From Epiperipatus broadwayi (lineage: Eukaryota > Onychophora > Udeonychophora > Euonychophora > Peripatidae), in NCBI GenBank assembly GCA_028023455.1, contig JAQFVV010012574.1, forward strand, positions 2,010,959-2,074,958: a DNA stretch of 64,000 nt. Reading direction: 5' to 3'. The position numbers and the translations under genes are program-made. Shown piece after piece: positions 34,130-45,990 of the stretch. The stretch's first letter is position 1. Each line of letters begins with the position of its first letter. The notes under the pieces are model-generated. The model was given only the letters and a program-made list of their open reading frames with translations. It searched no databases and had not been told where the DNA came from.

Positions 34130-37100
34130 CTTGAAGTACATTATATACTAAACTATATACTATTACTAATAATTGAATGTATTTGAAAAGTTTAATTTAG
34201 AGTGTTAATTTTAAAAAAAAAAAATTGACATTTAATATTAGGTGATGGGAATAAACATTTAAATACTATTAAAATGCCATGTCACCAATCTTACAAATAC
34301 AGGATATTATTTACATCTTTGAAAGAATTAAATGGATGAAATGGAAATGGGCTATACATATTATTTAAAGAAATGTTAATAGATGGACAGTAGAAATATA
34401 AAATTGATTTCCAAGAAATTGTCAGACTTAGCTAAAGACAGGGTTCAGAAATGTATGAATAAGTTAATAAACATTTTGAAATCAACAAGGAAAGTTGTTT
34501 TTTTCCAATTTCTGTCTTAAATCTGGAGCTAACTAGTTTTATTTTTTTTTAATCTTTCACTGTCTGATGCTGAAGTATATTTGTAAAAAAATTAAATATA
34601 GTGTTTGCCTCTAAGATCTGGCTTTGAAAGATTTTTTTTTATGTATGTGATAATAATATATGTATATACATATATTATTAATAACAACATGTGGGCGTGT
34701 ACATTCATTTTGGCATATTAAAAAATTGTGAGTTAGCATATTTCTTCCTTAATTACTCTTTTTATTTTCATTGTTTTGTTTTTTAATTATGATAGTAACT
34801 GGAGGTCATTAACTTCAGAAGTAAAAGTATTTAATGTGATTTATCTTTATTGATATTTCTAATAAAAAAAAAATAACTGAGCTTTATTCAAGCAAAAGGC
34901 AAGAATGTGAATAACTGAAAAAGCAGAACTCGTTTAAGTAGTTTGGCATATACATAAAAATTATGCAATCTAACTTTGTGTGTGTGTATATATATGAATA
35001 TCTCCCTGTACAAATATTTGAATCTGCTTTCTCCAATTTTTTGCTAGCTATTTTTATATACATTAAATAGAGCTATTTTATTAGGGAATAAAAAAGGCAG
35101 CTTACTGCAATTAGGATATATTTGTTGTTGTTTTTTTCATTATTTTTTAAAAATCTAAATTGTATCATAGATTTATGTACATTTATACATTTTGATTTGC
35201 TACTATGTGCATCAAAGCTTGGGACTAATTGTAATGAATGTGGAGATCTGAATATACAAAATTATCACACAGACTGAATTATCAATTTTAAAATATATGA
35301 TTGGTATTGAAAAATTGAATATTTTTTCTTAAAAGAGCAGTATATGAAAGATTACTGGATATTATTTTTTTAGAAGAATTGGATTTTTTTTATATGGAAT
35401 ATAAGCTTAAAACTATCAATACTGCCATAGAGAGGATTTGGTGAGCTTGTTGCTGGAATTGGTTTAAAACACCAATATTGGAGATATTTGAGGAAAAATG
35501 ACATGTTGCTACTCATCAAGATTGCTGTTTGTAAAGTAGATATTTCAATATATTATTTATAATTCTTTTATTTCTAAGCTTTTGTTCAAACCCCTCCTCC
35601 CAAACTTATAATTTATTAAATAATTACTTCATTTAATTTCTTCATTTAGAAATATAAAAAGTAGTGATTTTGGTTAAATCAATTTGATAAATAGATTCAC
35701 AGATGAGTCATTTAAATTATTTTATATAAAATATTGATTATTTATTTTTTTTAAAAAGCTGGAGATTTTTTTTTAAAAAAAAAAGACTATCCATAACAGA
35801 TCTTTATCTATGAAAGGGCAATCATAAACAAAAAGTTTGTTTTTTCAAATTTTTATTTGAACTTCTGTACTGCTAATTTTGTATACATAATGTACAGAAT
35901 ATCTGCATACTTCATTAATGTGATTATTACAAAAATTAAAATTCATACTCAGGTAACATAGATTATTTTATGTTATGTGGGAATATATATTTTTGAAGCA
36001 AAATAACTATAGCATTTTATATTACTACAGGGTTTGTGTTCTGAAATTATAGCAAACAACACTAAAAGGAAAAGGGTTTATATGAAAATAATTTTAAAAT
36101 TTCTATCTACATTAGATCATAAATATATGCAATATAATGAAAAAATAATTCTAACCATTAAAAAATATATGTATATTATAGTAATGAAGTTATTTTTTAT
36201 TTATGAAATATTAATGAATGAAGATACAGCAAACTTTTACCAACATTTATTATGAATACATAAATGCACTTCTTATTTAGTAATTAATTAATGCATTAGA
36301 ATAATAAAATTAGTAACAAAATTTATTATGTTATTAGCATATTAATTTGTATTTTTCTATTTGAGGAAAGGTCATATGAAATGGTAAAATAAAATAAAAA
36401 AAAAAGCACTTTATCATAATCAAAATTTATACTGAGAGTTCAAAAGGGAATAAAATAATATGAATTCAAAACAGCTAATCGGCAGGGTTTTTTTTTTTAT
36501 CTGTTTGCTTATTGTTTTTATTTTTTCAATAAAGAAACGGGAATAAATAATTCTTGAAATTAAACTATTAATTAAAACAACATAAAAGTGTATAAAATAT
36601 TTTATATACTACAATAAATAATAATTGTTTTCTTTTTTTTTTTTTTGATAGGTTTTCAGACAAATTTCTTTATATCAATTATTTCAACAATAATGATTCA
36701 TTCTCTCTTCACCTTGAGAGTTTTCATTAGCCAAATTTTTCTGAGCATAAATTATTCACTCTTCCTTAAAGTTGTTCTTAAATATTACAAACATGAAAGT
36801 TAAAACTTTATTAGATTATTCAAAATCAAAAGGAATTTTAATTATTGAATTAAACTTGGTATTTACTAATGAAAATGCTGATCTTGCACAAGAGAAAATG
36901 AGCAAAAAATGTCACTTTCAATTTAAGTTTTTAAAAACAAACAACAACATTGTTCAACTCCATTGACAGACAACTATCAAAGTCCCTATGCATTGAACTT
37001 TATAAACTTACATGATTAAGAGCAATATTAAACAAAAATGCAGGGATAATATATTAAATGGTTAGATGCTAAATATCTATTTTTTCCTTTTATTCATCCA

Positions 37101-37825
37101 AATAGAATTGACTCCTTTTTTTTCACAAATATCAATGAAAGATTTTTTTATTTCAAATAAATTTAATTGTCTAAATAATATTACAATATCAAAGTTTTCA
37201 ATGTATTTATTATATTAGTCTGAAAATATTGTCATTATAGCAGGGCTACCAAGAAGCCCAAAAGTCATGGAGACCTATCATAGTCACTTAATGCAAATAA
37301 AATATACTACTTTTAAAATATATATGTAATATAAATTTTAAGTAAATAAAATGGAATATAAAAAGTGAATTGTTAATTATATTATATAATTTTATTGTTC
37401 TTAACAGAGACTTTAAAAACTATAGTAATTTTTGGAAGGATTTTTAAAGAAAGATAAACATACCATTGGTTATTTCACATGTATATTTGTTATTTATTTT
37501 AGCACTTGCTTATATTACATAGCTTTTAACTGTATATCATCAACATCAATTTACTGTCATAATTTTTTTAATTATAATTCATTACATATGATATGTAGTT
37601 TTATCATATATATGATATGATCATTCCATTATTCTTTTCTTCTTCAAATTTATGTTTTTTTAATTTTTTTATACATTAATTTTATATTAATATCAATTGT
37701 TTATTTTTATTGATCATGAATTCGCAAAAAGATCCCTTTGATCTTTAAATCTATTTTTACAGACTAACAATAAAGAATAACATTGGAAATTTTTTTATTG
37801 CTCACTTACTATAGTGTGGTATGTA
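34130..37825. other. AT-rich intergenic DNA, no gene seen
   Basis: About 3.7 kb with short open frames (for example 36034-36255 and 36772-36966, plus) that show only AT-biased residues. No RNA gene or repeat recognised. Confidence 0.5.
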
Positions 37826-37832
37826 ATATTTA

Positions 37833-38032
37833 CTAAGGCTGTAACCTCAAGAATGTGCACGTAAAAATGCGATAGTAGGGACCTCTACAGGTCTTAACCA
37901 CAAGCTTACATTTTTGGAAGAAAAGAGGGAAACCCTCTTTACTTCAACCTACTTTCTATATAAATAGGTGAAGCTGAAGCAGTTAGATCTGAGAGCATGA
38001 AGCTATTCAATACTTCACTAACTAAGTCCACA
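37833..38032 (-). mobile_element. TTAAGGCTATCACC-family MITE (copy 2, truncated)
   Basis: Starts CTAAGGCTGTAACCTCAAGA after TA, then GATAGTAGGGACCTCTAC, and stays collinear with the reverse complement of 8805-8600 through CTTCAACCTACTTT and CATGAAGCTATTCAATACTTCA to GTCCACA, where similarity stops. The far inverted end is missing. Confidence 0.65.
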
Positions 38033-38039
38033 TTTCTTA

Positions 38040-40320
38040 TTACACATTAATACTCGCGAAATCTTTCAATTTACAATGAGTCAATCGAAAGATCTTATAG
38101 TTAGAAATCTATTACCATAATTTAAAGTTGTAATTATAAATTTATTTAAACTCACATTGATTACGTAAGTAATATTTACTATGAGAAAAAATAAAATGTC
38201 TAAAATAGAATTTAATGTTATTTAGATTTAATTTTTTGAGTGTAGAAAAAAAGTCAATTATTTGTGTGTTTCTATTTAGTTTGGATTAAATAAACTAAAG
38301 AGCCTTAAAAGTAGCAGTTAGTACATCTGTCTGAAAAATTAGAATTAAAATTCAGTTGAAACTTCTAAAAAAAAAAATTAGGTTGCGGAAGATTTCTAAG
38401 TAAGCTTAGGATTCTTTTTCTTTTTTAGAAATCAGCCATATATCCAATAAACTTGCCAATTATTGGTGAATAAACACATTTTTAGACAAATTAAGCACCA
38501 ATAGAGAAATAATAAGATTATTTCTCATTATACATTTACTGTCACATAGTCTCTAATGAGGCAGAATCTGAGTTGCTAACATTTTAATTGTTTCCAAAAT
38601 GACTGAAGAATTTAGTGCTGTTATAAATAACTTGTGATCTATTGAATAATCAATAAAATATCTTGGGAAATAAAAAATGAGTATCTAGAATTCCTATCTT
38701 GATAAAATTAGGAAAGAAAACTTTAAAGACCCTCATCACTGACTGTTGACTATCTTAGTAATTATTGTCTTCTACATTTCTCTATAGAGTTATTGGAGGT
38801 AACTTTTTCCAGAAACTGATTATTTAAGGTTATTTTGTCTGTTACTGTAAATTTAAATAATAGTTCTATATTTTGAACTGATAGATTTTCGTCAGCCCTA
38901 TATTTAAATTTAAGTTTTTTCTATCTCTGTATTTGAAATAAATAATCAGTTTGAACTTTGGATTAATCATTGTCATCTTTTTTTTAAAAAAAAAGTAAAT
39001 CTCATCCTCTTTTTCAACAACTGTATAAAAAAGTAAAAGAACATCTGTTTGATAGTTTATTGACCTAGTTTATTAATTTTCTCATCATGTAAAGTTATTA
39101 AGAAGTATTAATTAAAAATGAAGAGGAAACAACTAAAAGATATGATATTTGCAATATACAACAATTAAACGATTTTAAAAATGAAGTATATAGTAGCATA
39201 TTAATCTGGTATAAGTATGTGGGGGGGGGGGTAAAGGCAAAATCTATTGACAAAATGAACTGAATGTCTCCAACATTATTTTCAATATTTGAATTTAATG
39301 ATTTTACACAGTTGATCAACACACTGTACAACTTGATTTATTTTTTTTAACTTTGTAACTAATTCAATCCAACCTAACTCTGTGTAATTGGCTTTGATAC
39401 CTGAAACACCATATCATTCAGTTTCACCATATTCTGTGATTTAGCACTGTGGTAGAGTGGCTGATTCGGGAGCTAAAAATCTCTGGATTATAGCTCAACT
39501 CTGTAAATTTGAGTACTCAAATAATGATTGATTTTCTTAGTACCACACTATTTAATTATACATTTATATTTTGCAACTATATGCATTTAATTTATGTTCA
39601 GTAAATTATTTTCAAGCCATTGTGATCTTTCATTTTTCCTCTTTTGTGTTTATTTTTAGAGAATTGAATTTATTTATATATTTAATTTTTATACAAGTAA
39701 CAGAAATCTGTCAACAAATGTGTAAATTCAGAGATTTCACATTAAATCTATTATGTATGTTTATATATATGCATGAGTGTTTATGCATTGCTACTTTGCT
39801 CAGATTTTCCCAATCGGCTGTATAGGTAGCAGATAATAGAATGTGAATAACAAAAAATTATTGTCTAACCAAGACTACTAACTGCTGCTTTCCAAATATT
39901 TTTTGCTTCCCTTTTTCTTATTGTCTTCAGTCACTTAGATTAATGTAAGCCCTTTCTTGTCATTAATCTTATCCCTATGTATGTAACAATGGAATTGTGT
40001 GCTGTGCAAGCATGTTTTCATCCTTTAACTTAAACATACAGCAGTTCTGACTCAAATTTCATTTTTTATTAGGTCAAGCCTCAAAAACTAAGAAAGCAAT
40101 GATAGGGACAGATTTAATAAATGGTTAGTATTTAATTATAATTTTTCCTAGAGAGACTACAATCATTAATGAGTCAGGTTGAAATTGGATGTGAAACAGG
40201 AATTTCAGTTCAGTAAAGATTGTATGTACTGAAGATTAGTAATATTTAAGCACTGGAAATAATAGATTGGACTTGATCCAGGAAACTTAGATCTCATATC
40301 TGTTACTACCATTGTACTTA
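38040..40320. other. AT-rich intergenic DNA with a weak SINE-like trace
   Basis: At about 39440-39510, TGTGGTAGAGTGGCTGATTC resembles a tRNA A box, followed at the right spacing by GGATTATAGCTCAACTC, a poor B box. It may be a second, older tRNA-type SINE. The rest, including a 10-base G run near 39222, holds no gene I can support. Confidence 0.4.
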
Positions 40321-42700
40321 AAATACACAAGGCATTACTCTATTTTCATTTAGCATATTTAGCAATATATTTTTCAAACATCAGTTCACAAATTTAATTT
40401 AGTTTCTATTATCTGTTCCTTCTGTTTTTCACAATATCTCCTCTCTTTTTTATTGTTAAAAAAAAACTCTATTGAATACAAACAAGTATATACAAATATT
40501 AACATGTTTACAATAGAATAAATTTGTTACATAGGAAAAAGTATGGCGATGCTGCAACCATAATGGTACAAGTAGCACAATAAGTTGTTTAATTGTAATG
40601 AAATGTGATCCAAATTTGAAGAGTGGCATGTTCTAATATTGCATAATCATGATATATAAACTGAAGAAAAGTTCAGATATTTATTTTCCAAGAATAAAAT
40701 CTGATATGGAATGCTAATGGAAATAAAGGTTTAAGCTATGAGAGAGAACAACTGAGGTAGATTGTTGATTGCTAAGTTTTAGTCATGATGTTCCTGGGTA
40801 AAAATTTCAGAGAGTAAAGGTATGAGTTAAATCATTCCTAATTATTATTATTTTTTTTGAGTACATTGTATTTTTTATTGTCAAATATAGAACAGCATGT
40901 GAGCCATATAGATCTTAGTATATGAATAATTACAGATGTGTTATAGAGCTGAAAGTATTATATATATTTAGTAATTGCTTGAGGTTTATTGTATGCTTTA
41001 TGTAACACGAATAGGCTTAGAAATAAAAAATATGGGCAAGTTTGAAAAAGATGTAGCATTTTTCCAGATATTTATTGCACAAAACATATGTAGGTTCTAG
41101 AGTTAGCTTAAATTGTTCAATAAGAAATATTTTGGTTGGCATTACTCTATTTTCATTTAGCATTCTTAGCAATATATTTTTCAAACATTATCAATTCACT
41201 GCAGTTTGCTGTTTCTCCAAGTTTAATTCAGTTTCTGTTATCTATTTCTTCCTCTTTTCACATCATTTTTTTATCTCTCATTTCACATTTGATTTTTACT
41301 AATCATTTACAATTTCTGGAATCCAGTTTTGAGATTTCATTTGCCCATCTGTTATTTTTTTATCTAATAACATGTCCAGTCCAACTCCAGTTCCACTATT
41401 AATTGTTTTAATAAATGTTAATGATATCTATTTATTTTGTCACCCATGTATTTAGCTTTTGATTGTTCCTCTTCATTTTCAACATTAATTTTTCATACTT
41501 GCTCTTCTATTAAATGTCCAAATCTAAGCCTATATAAATAAGCACTCAAAAAATATTTATTCTAAAAATCTTTACTTATGTTTAATTCTGTAATTAATTT
41601 CATCCATTATATTTTCATCTTTATTACTAGTCCAACTAAGATATTTGCATTTGTTAAATTATTATTCACTGCTATCAGTTTTTATTTTCTTTTGGAAAGC
41701 ATTGACCATTTGTTTGAATTTTTTAACATTTATTATTAGTTCATCCTTTTTTGCTTTTATTTAATAGTTTTTGTAGCATTTCCTAAAGTTATAAAGTATT
41801 ATTTGCAAAAGTGACTACATTATCTGCAATATTTAGATGACTTGAGTTTTTTCTACTTACTTTTATTTCCTTAGCTTTTCATTTTAATCCACAAAGAAAA
41901 CTCTGTATGAAATTGCACTACTATTTCATTTTGATAAATATTGTTTTAGATGTTACCACATCCTTGATCGATATCACAATATTCTTAAACTGCAATCACT
42001 GCTGGTAAGCTTATGGAATCAAATGCTTTTTATAATCTGCAAATCTAAAACAAAATAATAACTTTTTTTCTTTCTCTTAATAGTTGCATGTGATCTAATG
42101 TGTTTTAATTGTTTTAAATCTAATTTTTTTTTTTGATTGTTTTGTAGAAAATAATCAGTAGGTTGATAAATCTGTAATTTTTCAGTATATTTCTTTTCAT
42201 CTCTCTTGAATGTCAATATTTTTTCATTCAGCTGGTATATCTTTATCTCTTAGATATTTGATATAGCTTTGACAAGATATCAGTAATAATTTCATTTCTG
42301 ATAACTTTTTTATTCTTTATGGATTAAATTGCATGCTTCATATCTTCATTTAAAATATAATACTTGGAATTTTAAATGTTGCTATTGCAGTTGTAGAAAT
42401 TATTTTGTTTTTTATTATTATTACTTGATTCTATAAAATTCTTTCACACACTTCATGTTGTTACTTTTTCTAAATGAGTCATTAATTTTTATTTATTTAT
42501 TTATTGCCTTCTCACAGTTTAAAATTTCATGTTGAATTTGTGTTTTTTGTACCAGCTATTTGTATATAAGTACTTCGCAGATTTTTTTTTACTTATTGAT
42601 GTTATTCGTGTCTGAGTCCTTTTTGAAATCTGTTAATATTTTTAAATGATGTGAAAATTCAAATTTATTAGAGTAGTTTTATTTCTAGCTTTACATTAAG
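40320..42700 (-). pseudogene. LINE RT remains (family C, minus strand)
   Basis: The minus strand carries FVLDLQIIKSI (a degraded A-F-D-S-I block, about 42050), IYQNEIVVQFHTEFSLWIK (about 41930), then ADNVVTFANN near 41825 (Y-A-D-D with Asp to Asn), KCKYLSWTSNKDENIMDEIN near 41645 and a further decayed C-terminus to about 41270. A segment at 41136-41260 is repeated at about 40325-40440, so the 3' region is duplicated or two copies lie in tandem. All frames are broken. Confidence 0.6.
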
Positions 42701-42898
42701 CATATTCTGATCTTGAAAGATCTATTTCTTCTGTAAAAATATAATCCATTTTTTTCCCTGAATTTTTTTTCAGAAAAAGAATTCATAATATATATCATTT
42801 CATTTTCTATTTATTCCAGAAATGTAATTTCTTTTCATATTTCTGATTTCATAGCCAAATATTACTGACAGCAATTTCACATTTTAATAATTTTTTAA

Positions 42899-44275
42899 GA
42901 GTATTTACGTATTAGATCTGCTGAACCTTTTCACATCCATATTGTTCCGCCAATAAATTTCTAATCTTGTGATCCCATCAAATAATGTGAACATTGGAAC
43001 TTATGACAAAACTTAAGTGATAAATTTGTATACAAAAATAATAAAAACACATTACAATACTAAATAAAAAGAGGTAGTTGTGAGTTTTTGTTTCATCATG
43101 GCAATTGAGGATAGAACAGTGGCAACTCTGATGAAAGCAATCAAACAAAATGTGGAAGAGGATTCTACAATTTATTCAGATTGCTTGAAAGCATATAAAA
43201 CTGTTGAACTACAGTCTACCAGCACCTCAATGTATATTTGGTAGAAATTATGTGGTGGAGACTGCATTCTGGATGATATTTAAAAAAATCAGTCCATCGC
43301 ATTGATTACATTTTAATAAAAGTTTATTATTATTTTTTTAAAAAAAAATAAATGTAGTAAACACATTTCTCGATCAAGATCCTGTGTAGGTGTTGTATCA
43401 TATAAACATGTGCTTTAACTTTCCAGTTTGTAAAATTCTGAGCCAGACATAGGTTTTTTTTTTATCTGTTCATTTTGTACTTTTATGCCATAGTTAATAA
43501 ACATAATGTTTGTTTTTTTCATTTTTCTTTGCTTTATTGTCCATTTTGTAGTTAATATCCTTATTTCCGATTTGTAAGTATCGTGATAAAAATTTGGCAA
43601 TTTTCTGCTTGCTACTGAGAAGGATGCACTTAAAATGAAGTTGTAATGTTTGGAGGCCTTCAGAAAGACACAATTATTTCATAGTGACAATTCCTGTTAT
43701 ATACACATAATAATAATGGGGTTTTTTTTAAGCGAGTGAATAGATATAGTAGTAATTTTTTTTTTCATTTTGCTTTAGTGTCTGCTTTGTAATATCCTAT
43801 CATATGCAGTATTTTTCAATTTTAAGTAAAATTTGGGAATTGCTCTTTATGTTTGCAACAGCAGAATGTCATACCTTGATGGAGGGGAGGATGTTTCGAC
43901 GGCAGAATGACATTTTAAAAACTAACAACTATCTGTTTTTATATAGTATCATAATGTGTTTTTATTATTTTTGTATACAAATTTATACTTTTTATATTGT
44001 TAAAAATGTACATTTTCAGGCTTATGATATAGTTAATATTGTAGATTATAGCTGCTGTGATATTTCACGTATATATCAGTCTGCCGATATCTTTCTAAAT
44101 CTTGTGAAAATGTTTTGAAATATCATGTATATGGGTTCATTTTTACAAATTTATCATTTAAGTTTTTCAAAAGTTTAGTATACACATTACTTGACAGAAT
44201 CGCAAGATGAGAAAGTTATTGGCGATCTGATACATATTTGAAATGTCACAGCAGATCTAATACATAAGTAAATTG
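42899..44275. mobile_element. Merlin-like DNA transposon remnant with long inverted ends
   Basis: The outer ends at 42903 (ATTTACGTATTAGATCTGCTG) and about 44275 are inverted copies that stay similar inward for roughly 200 bases: CCAATAAATTTCTAATC, then CTTAAGTGATAAATTTGTA, then the AAAAAGAGGTAGTTGT region. The right arm carries about 150 extra bases (about 44000-44145). Just inside the left arm is a DDE transposase fragment (see 43097). Inside the right arm, on the minus strand, an ATG opens MSFCRRNILPSIK followed by an AAG|GTATGA donor-like site. Target duplication not identified. Confidence 0.55.
43097..43240 (+). pseudogene. IS1016/Merlin-type transposase fragment
   Basis: The frame from ATG at 43099 reads AIEDRTVATLMKAIKQNVEE then DSTIYSDCLKAYKTV and soon hits a stop. 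This matches the block around the second catalytic Asp of IS1595/IS1016-type (Merlin) transposases: a D-R-x-x-x-T-L-x-x-x-I stretch followed by a T-I-x-S-D-x-x-x-A-Y motif. The N-terminal part and the third acidic residue are absent. A second copy is at 54185-54505. Confidence 0.6.
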
Positions 44276-45330
44276 TAGCATTAAAATCTCCATGAAAATT
44301 TTAAAAATATTCTTTAATATGATCAAAAGCATTCTGTAAGACCTATGTAAAAATGTTCTATATACTTGTGCATCACAATGAGAATGCTTTGGGGCATAAC
44401 CCTGAATTATTTGTATTTCCATTAAATTTAATAACTAAAATCATGATTGAAAATTTTAAATTTTTTAAAGAAAATTTTAAACACTATTTATTATAAAAAT
44501 CTTTGATATTTGTTCTGTATAATTTTGTACTCAATTCAAAATATACTTTTTTCTCAGTCTATAACCTTTATATCCATTATCATTTATGTTGCCCACTTCT
44601 ATTTTCAAAATTCTTTTGTGTATCTTAGCAAAGTCAGCACAATTTCACGTTCATTATTTTTGTTTATGTAATAAAATAAACACTTTCCTGAAATAAATAA
44701 AATATAATAAATATTGGCTAATTGATGAATAGATGAAAAAGAAGAGTACTCCCGAAACTGCTTATGAAGATTGAAGCTCATGATGTGCTCATAATTAATC
44801 ATGATGAGATGTGATTCTTAACATACAAATATGAAAAAAAATTATTCATGGTAGGTTTATGATTTGTCATTGATCGATATAATAAAATAATTTGAAAATC
44901 AATGGAACTAGGAGAGAAATATTATTTATATGAAGTTATTTTAGGGCCTAAAAAGAGTGGACAAAATATGTCAGAAAGCAAACAGCAAAATATAATGAAG
45001 TATCACTGTATATGATTTATTTTTTTCATGGTAAAGTGTCTTTAAGGTCTTTGTTAAATCTTTAAAGTTATGGTGAAGGCATGCTATTTCCATACTCTGT
45101 GTGCCTAAGTTTCTAGACCATTTATTTGATCTGCAATCATTTTTTTTAATAAAAGATATAGATATTTACTTTGAGCATAAAATCTATATATATATATAAC
45201 TAGATTTAATGTGTTAATATTTCATGGTGCTGCTATAGTTTGATATTACTTACTAGTTGGAGTTACATAATACATAAAAATGACAAAAGTAAAATACTAA
45301 TCAATATGGTAATAAATTGAATATATTTCT
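44276..45330. other. AT-rich spacer, nothing recognised
   Basis: No gene or clear repeat seen. The frame 44605-44802 (minus) shows no motif. Confidence 0.45.
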
Positions 45331-45334
45331 AATG

Positions 45335-45990
45335 TTAGAAAATAATCCATTTAAAAAAGAAGTAAAATTCGTAACAGTAAGTGTAATAAATAAAAACATG
45401 GAAATAATATATTTAGTAACCAAGCCAATACAGAATGAATAAGTCTTTAATAAATAAAATTGTTTCATTTATGGGAAAACAAAAATAATATATATTTTAA
45501 TAAACTAAAAATAATCCACAGAAATAAGTATAATAAAACATGACTAATATATTTAGCCACCAAACAAATGCATAGTGAATATAAATAACATTTTAACGAG
45601 TACTTCAATACATAAGAAAATAATTGATGCCAATTATTTACATTTTTTTATGTATTATGCAAAATATGAAACTAGTCCTACTCATCATTTATTGGTTTTA
45701 TTGTTAAATATATTATTTCTCTACACTTTTATTTATAACACTTAATACCATGGATTTTATTTTTTTAACAATAAATTATTTTTGTGCATTATAAATACAA
45801 CATAACATATTAAGTTCAAAAAAGTAACCCTTACATAATTGGCATTTTTTTTAAAATGAACATGTTTTTATTTACTATGCATAATATGAAACAAGTCTTA
45901 TTTATTCTATTTTGGTTTCTAAATATATTATTTCCATATTTTTATTTATTACACAGTGCTGTGGATTTATTTCTTATCAGTTAATTTTTT
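45335..45990. repeat. Foldback cluster with duplicated arms
   Basis: A left block containing AATAATATATTTAGTAACCA (about 45403) is repeated directly about 140 bases on (TAATATATTTAGCCACCA, about 45546). On the right, inverted copies of both occur: TTGGTTTTATTGTTAAATATATTATTTC (about 45690) and TTGGTTTCTAAATATATTATTTCC (about 45922). The order is arm, arm, inverted arm, inverted arm. Noncoding. Confidence 0.55.
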
